Below, piece by piece: positions 40,749 through 47,729 of a stretch of 47,729 nt of DNA. Positions within the stretch are counted from its first letter, which is position 1. Each line of letters starts with the position of its first letter. The translations under genes and the position numbers were made by a program. Source of the DNA: Polyangium aurulentum (lineage in GTDB: Bacteria > Myxococcota_A > Polyangia > Polyangiales > Polyangiaceae); NCBI GenBank assembly GCA_945875545.1, contig CAMCKZ010000015.1, forward strand, positions 1 to 47,729. The letters are read 5' to 3'. The notes under the pieces were generated by a model, which worked only from the letters and a program-made list of their open reading frames with translations, had not been told where the DNA came from and made no database searches.

Positions 40749-41810
40749 ATGAGCACACAGCATTCGCCGCCAGCGACCCCGCGGCACCTCCTTCCTATTC
40801 GCCTCTTTTTGGTGACCGCGGCCCTCGCGGCAACATCGGCAACGGCGTTCGTGGCGTGCACCACCGGCGACGGGCGAACGGCGGCGGACGCGGGCTACGG
40901 CGATGATGCAGGCGACCTCGCCGCGGACGCCGGGGCGTTTGACGCCCAAGGATGCCGAGACAACGTCTCGCTGTGCAAGGCCGCGAATCTCGTGTGCGGA
41001 ACGGCGCTGCTGTTCGACGACGGGTGCGGGAGAGACCGCGAGGTGAACTGCGGTCACTGCATTCCGGGGTCGGCACCTGTAGGGATGAGCGTCATGGCGG
41101 GGTCGACGGTATTTCGAATGGGGAACGCCCTGCCAACGGGGTCGCCCACCGAAAAGCCACAGCATGTGGAGACCATCGGTGGATTTTGGATCGACATCCA
41201 CGAGGTGTCGACCTCGGCCTACACCGCGTGCGTCGCGGCGAAAGCGTGCACGCCTGCCCGCACCGGCGGCACGTGCAATTACGGCATTCGAACGCGCTCG
41301 ACCCACCCCATCAACTGCGTCGACTGGTACCAAGCGAATGCATACTGCAGCTACCGCGGGCTTCGTCTCCCCACCGAGCCCGAGTGGGAATACGCCGCCC
41401 GTGGAGGCGTGGCTGGCCGCGCGTACCCGTGGGGAAACCAGTCGCCGGTGGGCCTCCGCTCCGACGCGGGAGATCTGCCCGTTTGCTGGAGCGGGAACCC
41501 GGACGCGGGCGCGCTCAAGTCGACATGCCCGACGGACCGCGGCGCCGAAAATTTGGACAAAAGTTCCACCGGGGTTTTTGATCTCGCCGCGAACGTTCGC
41601 GAGTGGACCCTGGACGGCTGGTCGCCCAACTACGCTTCGCCGCGCGCGTCAGTTTTTCGCGTGCAGCGCGGGGGCGGATGGTTTGCCGACGTCACAGCCG
41701 AGAGCTTGAACGGCCTTCATCGCAGCTCAAATCTCCCGACCGGCACCGCCGCAGACGTGGGATTTCGCTGCCTTTTGCCCCTGGTTGCGCGCGACGGCGG
41801 AACACTTTAA
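40749..41810 (+). CDS. FGE-sulfatase (SUMF1) domain lipoprotein
   Basis: 353 residues, ATG 40749. A signal with a likely lipobox at Cys37 (ATAFVAC), then an Asp/Ala/Gly-rich linker and a Cys-rich segment (residues ~69-100). The FGE-sulfatase domain starts near 110: HVETIGGFWIDIHEVSTSAY, NCVDWYQANAYCSYRGLRLPTEPEWEYAARGG, AYPWGN, FDLAANVREWT, RVQRGGGWF and VGFRCLLP. Such secreted domains often act as binding or regulatory modules, not true formylglycine enzymes. In the Pseudomonas T6SS, TagR, a protein with this domain, helps control threonine phosphorylation (established knowledge); a similar periplasmic signalling role here is inference. Last gene of the plus arm. Confidence 0.87.
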   Translation: MSTQHSPPATPRHLLPIRLFLVTAALAATSATAFVACTTGDGRTAADAGYGDDAGDLAADAGAFDAQGCRDNVSLCKAANLVCGTALLFDDGCGRDREVNCGHCIPGSAPVGMSVMAGSTVFRMGNALPTGSPTEKPQHVETIGGFWIDIHEVSTSAYTACVAAKACTPARTGGTCNYGIRTRSTHPINCVDWYQANAYCSYRGLRLPTEPEWEYAARGGVAGRAYPWGNQSPVGLRSDAGDLPVCWSGNPDAGALKSTCPTDRGAENLDKSSTGVFDLAANVREWTLDGWSPNYASPRASVFRVQRGGGWFADVTAESLNGLHRSSNLPTGTAADVGFRCLLPLVARDGGTL

Positions 41811-41852
41811 CCATACGCGGTATTGGCTACGGCTATACTTACTCTCTCCCGC

Positions 41853-44600
41853 TCACTGCTCGAAACCGAGCGTGAAGAGGATCGTTCGTCGCGGTTGCGG
41901 GAGCATGGAGCTGTCCATGCCGAGGCTCCCGGCATAGCCACCGTTCGGAAGAAATAGTCCCGGCCCGATGCCCGCATCGGCTCGCCCAATTCCGGGTTGC
42001 GCGTACTGCGTATCGAGAATGTTGGTCGTGCGAAGGCCGTAGCTCAAACCCTGAAAGGGCAGATTTCGAAGCACAATGTTCGCATCAAGCGTGCAGTATG
42101 CAGGCAGTTCCGCGACAGGATTTGTGGGGATGGTGGTGCGGGCACCGATGCATCGCCCATGAACCGAGGCCGAAAAGGGGCCGTCGGAGTAAGTGGCACC
42201 GATCAGCGTTTTACGCAGGGCGATGTCGCCGAGCGAGCGCTCCATTCCGGCACCGGCTGCATCGGTACCCGACTCGCGGGCCATGAAAATGTGCGAATAG
42301 ACTGCATATCCTCTGACCGGGCCCGCAGCGAAACGCACGGAGAGGTCGCTCGAGAGAACTTGACGGCTCGTCAGTTTGGCGTCGTCGAAGGTGGACCGCG
42401 GATCGCTCACTTGCTGGAAGTAGCCGCCCGCGTGAACCGACAGGGCCTCGCCGTTTGTATCGAGGTGAACCTCCATCGTGTGGCTCTTTTCTGCGAGCAG
42501 CGTGCGCCCAGCCACCACCGTGTTCGCCGTGTTGCCGAACCGCGAGTTCATGCGCTCAAGACTGCTCGGGTCGAAGGAGGCGCGCGAATACAAAAACTTG
42601 ATTATGTAAGGCGGAAACTCCCCCACGTATGCGAACCGGCCGTTGGGGGAAATGGAGGCACCGGGCAGCGTGATGCCGTCCAGGCGCACGCCCGCGTGAA
42701 CAAAATGGCGGCCCGAAAACTCGTAGCGCGCGCTGACGTAGCTGCCGAATTGATCCGGGTGCATCACGCTGCGGGCATCTTGGCCGAGCGAGCCTGCACC
42801 GGGCTCGCCCCCGAGCGCGCACCCGATGTATTCAAGATTTTGCCCCGCGGGAATGGCCGAGGGTTGCGGCGGAACGGTTGCCGCTTCGTCGCGCGCGGGA
42901 ACCGCCAGCGGTGACGTGATGCAATCGGTTGACGACGGCGACGGGTGGCGAATGGGGAAGCCGACGGCGTTCGACGTGGCGTAATCCGTGGCGATTCGCA
43001 GCATGGAATAGCGGAGGCCCGCGGAGAACGAGAGCTCGTCTTTTCGCAAAAAGAGACCCCGCGCCAAGACCGTTGTCAGGTCGGTCTGCAAACTCGTGGC
43101 GCTCGACTCTTGCCCCATTTGATAGAAGACCGGGCCCTCGTTGGGGTTTCGCGAGAAGTCGTATGACGGCGAAGCTTGGCCGTCGCGGCGCAGCAAAACG
43201 GACGAATTCGGCCCCAGGCTGCTTGCCCGGTAACGAATGATGCTCTCGGCCTTGGCGTCGCGCGACAAGTGCAACGTGTGCCGCAAATAGCCAGCCTTCT
43301 CGTCTTGAAAAATAGAAGGTGTAGTCTGCACGCGATCGCCCGGCGACGACAGCCCCTGCCCTGTTTCTCGGGCGTAGTACTGAACGCCTACTTCGAGGTC
43401 TTTGAACTCGAGTCGCGCATCGATGGAGCGCTTGTTGTCGGGCGATTCAAAGCGCCCTCCGATCGTTGGGTAGGCATCAAAAAGGCGTCGCCCCCAGAGA
43501 CGCGGATCGGAATAGTACGTGTCGCCGAGGTAGCTGTATCCCTCACTCGTTCCCCGATCGAGCACGGCGGCTTCCATGCGCGCCGCCGCACGAAAAACGA
43601 AGTCGTGGCCGATGTACGCGGCGGTGGCGTCGATGATTTTTGTTGCCAAAGCGCGGAACGGCATGTTCGCGCTGGAACCGCCGTAAGACATGCGCGCATC
43701 GACATGCGTGCCGTAGTCGCCGAGAAGCTGGCGCTTTCCGTAGGTGCGCGTCGTGATGTTGATGACCGCTCCGACCGCGTTCGGACCCCAGTAGATCGGC
43801 GACGGCCCGTAAGAGACCTCGACGCGCTCAACGTTCGTGATCGGGATCGCCGCAAGGGTGTGCGCATCGCCGGAAAAAAGATTGTTCAGCGGGAGGCCAT
43901 CGACCGCGACGATGTACGGAGCCGTAGCGCTCCCCGTGCGAACACCCCGGAACGATGCGTTGGCGTAACTCGGCCCGAAGGATCGCGAGACGTCGACACC
44001 GGGCAGGTCGTCGAGGAGTTCGCTGAGGTTCGCGTAGCCCCGCGCTCGCAGCGTCGCGGCAGAAAAAACGAGCGTCCACGCGGGCGCTGTTTTGACGCTC
44101 TCTTGGCGATTGACCGCGCCCGACAACATCGATGTGCTAACGTCTTCGGCGCCGACCGTTGTGGCCCCGGTTTCGTCTTCGTCTTCGCCGCCGTGCACCG
44201 AACGCCGAACGCCCGTGGGCAGCGTATTCGGCAACCCGTTCTCATCGGGCTTTCCCAAATCGGTGCGAGTGGCACCCTCGTCGCCGTTGCTCGACTCGGT
44301 GCTCACCGCCGTGCCCGCGCCGTCGGTTGTGGGGCTCATCGTGGCCGCAGGAGGCGCAGGGGCCGCGGTAGCCGCTGGTGCCGCCGCTGGGGGTGCTTTG
44401 CCCGCGGGGGCCGCGCCAGGGAGGCCAGGGAGGCCAGGAAGCCCAGTAACCTTGGGGAGGCTGGGTATGGCGGGCAGCTTGGGCATCGCGGGAAGGCCCG
44501 GAATCGCGGGCCCGGCGGCGGGCGGTGGGGCCGCGTGCGCGAGGGTCGTAACGAGCGCGATGGATGCGCAGCCACCGTAATACATGCATCGCAAGCTCAT
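41853..44600 (-). CDS. TonB-dependent outer-membrane receptor
   Basis: 915 residues. ATG 44600 overlaps the stop of the upstream gene (ATGA); an internal ATG at 44585 lies closer to the signal peptide. Signal sequence (YYGGCASIALVTTLAHAA), then a Pro/Gly/Ala-rich linker with collagen-like GLPGLPGLPG, then the plug domain (LVFSAATLRARGYANLSELLDDLPGV; SFRGVRTGSATAPYIVAVDGLPLNN; VERVEVSYGPSPIYWGPNAVGAVINITT) and a long beta barrel ending in RRTILFTLGFEQ with the terminal aromatic/hydrophobic end expected for barrel assembly. No obvious TonB box. It imports a siderophore, vitamin or glycan, or acts as a surface receptor. Placement in the T6SS minus arm is unusual. Confidence 0.93.
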   Translation of the reverse strand: MSLRCMYYGGCASIALVTTLAHAAPPPAAGPAIPGLPAMPKLPAIPSLPKVTGLPGLPGLPGAAPAGKAPPAAAPAATAAPAPPAATMSPTTDGAGTAVSTESSNGDEGATRTDLGKPDENGLPNTLPTGVRRSVHGGEDEDETGATTVGAEDVSTSMLSGAVNRQESVKTAPAWTLVFSAATLRARGYANLSELLDDLPGVDVSRSFGPSYANASFRGVRTGSATAPYIVAVDGLPLNNLFSGDAHTLAAIPITNVERVEVSYGPSPIYWGPNAVGAVINITTRTYGKRQLLGDYGTHVDARMSYGGSSANMPFRALATKIIDATAAYIGHDFVFRAAARMEAAVLDRGTSEGYSYLGDTYYSDPRLWGRRLFDAYPTIGGRFESPDNKRSIDARLEFKDLEVGVQYYARETGQGLSSPGDRVQTTPSIFQDEKAGYLRHTLHLSRDAKAESIIRYRASSLGPNSSVLLRRDGQASPSYDFSRNPNEGPVFYQMGQESSATSLQTDLTTVLARGLFLRKDELSFSAGLRYSMLRIATDYATSNAVGFPIRHPSPSSTDCITSPLAVPARDEAATVPPQPSAIPAGQNLEYIGCALGGEPGAGSLGQDARSVMHPDQFGSYVSARYEFSGRHFVHAGVRLDGITLPGASISPNGRFAYVGEFPPYIIKFLYSRASFDPSSLERMNSRFGNTANTVVAGRTLLAEKSHTMEVHLDTNGEALSVHAGGYFQQVSDPRSTFDDAKLTSRQVLSSDLSVRFAAGPVRGYAVYSHIFMARESGTDAAGAGMERSLGDIALRKTLIGATYSDGPFSASVHGRCIGARTTIPTNPVAELPAYCTLDANIVLRNLPFQGLSYGLRTTNILDTQYAQPGIGRADAGIGPGLFLPNGGYAGSLGMDSSMLPQPRRTILFTLGFEQ

Positions 44601-45046
44601 TGAGGAAATCCGTAGCGAAGAAGGACGGCGACGACGTCTTCGAAGTCGCCAATGGCACCGAGGAGCTGGCCTGCGAGGGCGATATCGACCGGGCTCGTAG
44701 GGTGAGAAGGGAGGCGTGCGCGCTCCGAGAAATAGTCGCAGTTCGGCGCGTATTGAAAGAGGTCGAGGGGGCGCCCCTCGTCGTCAAGTTTCGGAGCTCC
44801 GGCGATCGCGTCGATCATGTATTCTACACGCGCTGCCATGGCCTCGATCTGGACGACTTCGGCGGGCAGGGCCAAGAACGCGCGCTGGCGAATGGCATGC
44901 AACATGATGCGCGCGGTGGCACCTGGATCGCTTGCTGGCAGCACCGCGGCGAACACTTCGGAGCCCGGATGCTTGTCGAGCTCCGTGGCCTTAACCCAGC
45001 GACTTTTCAGGCGCCTGGGGTCGAGGTCTTCGTCGATGAGCTTCAT
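44597..45046 (-). CDS. Small protein of unknown function between tssL and the TonB receptor
   Basis: 149 residues from ATG 45046, whose ATGA overlaps the tssL stop; the open frame above is the tssL tail. It opens MKLIDEDLDPRRLKSRWVKATELDK and is mainly helical, with LPASDPGATARIMLHAIRQRAFLALPAEVVQIE and a DFEDVVAVLLRYGFPQ end. No signal peptide. I do not recognise a family. The overlaps on both sides imply cotranslation with TssL and the TonB receptor, so a role with the secretion system is likely. Confidence 0.72.
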   Translation of the reverse strand: MKLIDEDLDPRRLKSRWVKATELDKHPGSEVFAAVLPASDPGATARIMLHAIRQRAFLALPAEVVQIEAMAARVEYMIDAIAGAPKLDDEGRPLDLFQYAPNCDYFSERARLPSHPTSPVDIALAGQLLGAIGDFEDVVAVLLRYGFPQ

Positions 45047-45774
45047 GAGGGCGATGACCACCAGAGCGCGAGAAGTGTTCCAAGAACGGCGCACGCAGCC
45101 GCCGCGTAGTAACGCCACGGCGATCCAGAAAGCTCGATCGTGGGGCGCTCACCGACGGACTCTTGCTGCACCGCGGGGGTCGGAATGCGGAGGCGAAGCC
45201 GGCCCCGCACGTCGTCGAGGCGCATGGGGCTACCGGCGTACATGCCCTTGAAGCCGTCGTTGAGGCAGAAATAGAACGACTCAAAAACGACCGGGTGCGT
45301 ATCGGCTTTGACCAGGAGTTGGTCGAGATACGTGAAAAAAAGCTCACCGCCGTCGGTCACGTCGTAGAGTTCGCTCTGCAGCGGCTCCCACCGGGTGACC
45401 TGCGCGCGCGCCACGGTGCGCACGAGCTCGTCGGAGTACACGACGATCGGAAAGAGTGTAAAGTACACCTCTCGTTCCGTCAGTACGTCGGCGAGGGTTG
45501 AGCGCAGCCCCAACAGCTGTTTTCGTATTTCAGAGCGCAGCCCCACGAGATCGGCCCCTTGCGGGTAGGCCTCTCCGATGGCTGGATCGTCGGCCAACTT
45601 TTCAACGGTCGGGAACCGCGGCTCGATGGCCTCGGGTACGGCCGTGGTGTCGAAGGGATCGCGGCTGCGGCGCGCGTGGGCGAGCTCGGCGGCATACGCG
45701 CGCAGGCACTCGGATTCGATGGCCGCGAAAGCGCGTTCGATGGGAAACCACAGGCGATTGGCTGGCGTCGGCAT
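45043..45774 (-). CDS. tssL: T6SS inner-membrane protein TssL (DotU family)
   Basis: 243 residues. DotU features: FPIVVYSDELVRT, WEPLQSELYDVTDGGELFFTYLDQLL, FYFCLNDGFKGMYAG, then RGRLRLRIP and a single C-terminal membrane helix (YYAAAACAVLGTLLALWW) that anchors it with the bulk in the cytoplasm. No OmpA-like peptidoglycan domain. It sits 6 bp after tssF. It forms the cytoplasmic hook of the TssJLM complex. The tssM and tssJ partners are in the other arm. Confidence 0.93.
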   Translation of the reverse strand: MPTPANRLWFPIERAFAAIESECLRAYAAELAHARRSRDPFDTTAVPEAIEPRFPTVEKLADDPAIGEAYPQGADLVGLRSEIRKQLLGLRSTLADVLTEREVYFTLFPIVVYSDELVRTVARAQVTRWEPLQSELYDVTDGGELFFTYLDQLLVKADTHPVVFESFYFCLNDGFKGMYAGSPMRLDDVRGRLRLRIPTPAVQQESVGERPTIELSGSPWRYYAAAACAVLGTLLALWWSSPS

Positions 45775-45780
45775 GGATGT

Positions 45781-47433
45781 CTACGGGGCGTAGGAGCGAC
45801 GAATTTCGAGGTTGCGAAGGCACACATTTACCTCGACAACTTCTTGGGGAGTCCAGGCGCGAAGGACGCGTGTGAGCGCGCGGCCAAACGTATCTAGAAA
45901 AGGAATCGAGGTGCCATCAAGGCCATCGAAATTGACGGTGACAACTTGTTTAAGACCGCTCGCATGGCGGGCAAAGGGCTTCACGGCGGTGACCACAGAA
46001 GAAAGACCCTCGACGAAGCGCGCGAACGCGGGTTGGGCATCAGCAGACAAGAAGCGGAGCAAGAAACGCAAATCTTCTGTTCGGATTTCGGGATCTTGGC
46101 GCATCGCGATGAGGCGCAAAACAGCCTCGCGATCTCTCTCGAATGGAGACAGAGTGGCCTTGGTTATCGTTGAAAGCAAACTCCAGTCGAGACCCTCAAT
46201 GAAGCGCGATGCTGGGGAAACTTCTAGGTCCAGACTATTGATGTCGTTTAGTTCCGGTTGAAACCAAAATGCGTCTACGGCCAGTCTCTCGGGGGCTTCG
46301 AAGGCCCCTGGAATCGCGACCTCCACGAAGGCGCGGCGGTCGCCGAGGCCGCCCGAGAACATGCTCTCCCAGCCGCCCGCTGCCGCGCGGATGGAGCCGT
46401 GTTCGAGGGGAGCGAAACCATCTTTCGTGATGCGGTTTACGGACAACACGGCCTGCGGGCGCAGGCCCGGGAGCGACACCGGCGCCATGACCGGGTGACG
46501 AAGCTGCGTTCCGTTTTCGTCGATCATGCCCGCGAAGTCGTGGATGCGGTTCACCGTGGCGACGACACCCATGTGAATCATTTCCAAGGAAAGTCTCAGG
46601 CTGGAAGGCCACTTGGGACTCACGTCGATGCAGATGGTGAAGCGCGTCCAGCGGGGAGGCGTGCGCGGAACCGTGACCTCGATGAACTGGGCCTGCTGCG
46701 GAAAACGAAAATAGAGGCGCTCGCGCTCGAGGGAGTTCGCGACAGCCTCGCCGCGGGCGTCGTCGAGGGTGGGCTCGCCGAAGTGATGGCCGCATGCGAC
46801 GCCGACGCTGGCCTCTGTAACCCGCTCGTCGAAGACCACCGAGACGCCGACGAGGTTGGTTTCGATGGCGTGCAGAATCGTGGTGGACGCGGCAAAATCG
46901 CCCAAATGATTGATATGAATTGGAATGCGGCCAAGACTCTCCTGGCGAGGAAATCTGCTCTCAAAACGAAGGGCAATGCGCGAACCGGCGGGCCCTCGGC
47001 GGATGGTCTCGACACCGACAAGCGACGCGGGTAAAATGCGCATGCCGCGCAGGCTCGTGAATCTGTAAAAAGAGTCTTCACCGATGGGGCCTTGGCCCGG
47101 GCGACGCAGGACGAAGTCGGTCTCGCTCGGCAGCTCGACGACCTCAACGTGCCGCGTGTTCGATGCGCCCTTCAAGAGGCATGTGGACGGAATGGGGCGA
47201 AGCAGTTCGTCGAAGGTGGCGCGAAAAAGACGAAGCAGCGCGTCGTCCAAGCGTCCGCCGGCGGCGATGCGTGAACGGGCGGAAAAAAACGCGATGGCCT
47301 CCAAGAGGCGCGCCACATCGGGATCGTCGCGGTGCAGCGGAACGAGGGGATGCGCGCCCGCATACGCGATGCGAAAACGCTCGAGCGCCTGCATTTCGTC
47401 GAGGTAAGTGGCTTCGAGTTCTTTGTCGTCCAT
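45781..47433 (-). CDS. tssF: T6SS baseplate protein TssF
   Basis: 550 residues from ATG 47433. Family features: an N-terminal helical region with YLDEMQALERFRIAYAGAHP, DDPDVARLLEAIAFFSARSR (family DPdVERLLEafAFL.AR) and LLRPIPS, then VEVVELPSETDFVLRR; the C-terminal third has LRFLLRFLSADAQP. Length is close to the usual ~580. TssF partners TssG in the wedge. It follows the partial spike gene by 5 bp. Confidence 0.92.
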   Translation of the reverse strand: MDDKELEATYLDEMQALERFRIAYAGAHPLVPLHRDDPDVARLLEAIAFFSARSRIAAGGRLDDALLRLFRATFDELLRPIPSTCLLKGASNTRHVEVVELPSETDFVLRRPGQGPIGEDSFYRFTSLRGMRILPASLVGVETIRRGPAGSRIALRFESRFPRQESLGRIPIHINHLGDFAASTTILHAIETNLVGVSVVFDERVTEASVGVACGHHFGEPTLDDARGEAVANSLERERLYFRFPQQAQFIEVTVPRTPPRWTRFTICIDVSPKWPSSLRLSLEMIHMGVVATVNRIHDFAGMIDENGTQLRHPVMAPVSLPGLRPQAVLSVNRITKDGFAPLEHGSIRAAAGGWESMFSGGLGDRRAFVEVAIPGAFEAPERLAVDAFWFQPELNDINSLDLEVSPASRFIEGLDWSLLSTITKATLSPFERDREAVLRLIAMRQDPEIRTEDLRFLLRFLSADAQPAFARFVEGLSSVVTAVKPFARHASGLKQVVTVNFDGLDGTSIPFLDTFGRALTRVLRAWTPQEVVEVNVCLRNLEIRRSYAP

Positions 47434-47438
47434 GAGGG

Positions 47439-47729
47439 TCAGCCGAGGTCGATCTTGGCGCCGTCAAGCTTGATGCTGGCGCCTTTGATGGTCGTCGTGG
47501 TGTCGCCAACATTCGTGGCGGGTGCAACCAGCTCGGCTTTCGCATCGCCCTTGATGGAGATCTGAGAGCCCTTCACAACAACCTTTTGTGTGCCTTCGAT
47601 CGTCGCAGTGGCGCTCGCCGTCATGGTCGAATTCTTCGCCTCGGCGGTGAAGTCTTTCGTCGCCTTCAACGCCATGTTCGCGCTGCTCGTCACCGACGTA
47701 TCTTTCGTCGAGGTCACGGTGAGCGTGTC
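47439..47729 (-). CDS. VgrG/gp5-type beta-helix spike segment (5' end outside window)
   Basis: The frame is open to the window end (first codon GAC), so the start is missing; a GTG at 47717 is only an internal Val. The visible 96 residues are alternating-strand repeats rich in Thr/Ser/Ala/Lys: SVTSSANMALKATKDFTAEA, TMTASATATIEGTQKVVVKG, ISIKGDAKAELVAP, TTTIKGASIKLDGAKIDLG. This is the triple-beta-helix needle pattern seen at the end of VgrG and phage gp5. It may be the end of a second VgrG, or a separate needle completing the VgrG-like protein of the plus arm. First gene of the minus arm in view. Confidence 0.75.
   Translation of the reverse strand, partial: DTLTVTSTKDTSVTSSANMALKATKDFTAEAKNSTMTASATATIEGTQKVVVKGSQISIKGDAKAELVAPATNVGDTTTTIKGASIKLDGAKIDLG

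Noticed and set aside
43176-44603. 475-residue plus-strand ORF
   Set aside because: Antisense to the TonB receptor; very Arg-rich, no motif.

Overview
The window looks like chromosome from a high-GC, GTG-start-using deltaproteobacterial-type organism, most likely a myxobacterium (Myxococcota, Polyangia-like). This is an inference from gene content: class III cyclase and GAF/Hpt sensor kinases, secreted lipoproteins with Asp/Ala/Gly-rich linkers after the lipobox, an FGE-sulfatase lipoprotein, and a large contact-dependent secretion locus. No 16S rRNA is present to confirm it.

Left part (1-22.3 kb): mostly ordinary chromosomal genes. A truncated response regulator/adenylate cyclase (1-1107) is followed by the scar of a defence locus: the tail of a DUF4391-like gene, an intact GxxExxY gene framed by CACGAAATA repeats, and only the first ~35 codons of a type III-like DNA methyltransferase. 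Then come a GT2 glycosyltransferase, a lipoprotein with a good sigma-54 promoter, an AidB-like acyl-CoA dehydrogenase, a minus-strand run (EEP-family lipoprotein, membrane Hpt/CheA-type kinase, FGGY sugar kinase), a secreted protein, an ammonium transporter, an operon of methyltransferase / YggS / PhnD-like protein, rpoZ, a YchJ protein, tRNA-Arg(UCG), a dolichol-phosphate-mannose-synthase-like GT2 and a double-GAF histidine kinase.

Right part (22.4-47.7 kb): a type VI secretion system in two convergent arms. The plus arm is hcp-like 1, tssB, tssC, hcp-like 2, tssK, tssM, tssJ, an acyl-adenylate-synthetase-like gene, tssA, tssG, tssE, vgrG-like, an all-helical unknown and an FGE-sulfatase lipoprotein. 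The minus arm, read inward from the window end, is a partial beta-helix spike gene, tssF, tssL, a small unknown and a TonB-dependent receptor, the last three linked by ATGA overlaps. Sheath (TssB/C), tube (Hcp), baseplate (TssE/F/G/K, VgrG), membrane complex (TssJ/L/M) and cap (TssA) are all recognisable. The TssH/ClpV recycling ATPase and a PAAR tip are not in the window.

The most unusual points are: a pseudoenzyme-like ANL (acyl-CoA synthetase fold) protein translationally coupled to tssJ; a VgrG-like protein whose beta-helix appears replaced by ~450 residues of Ala-rich coiled coil while a spike-like repeat sits in a separate gene; an outer-membrane TonB receptor translationally coupled to tssL; and an 11-bp palindrome, TGYA-N3-TRCA, that I found 25 times by eye across the window, far above a rough chance expectation, and concentrated in a duplicated intergenic element in front of a T6SS-arm gene.
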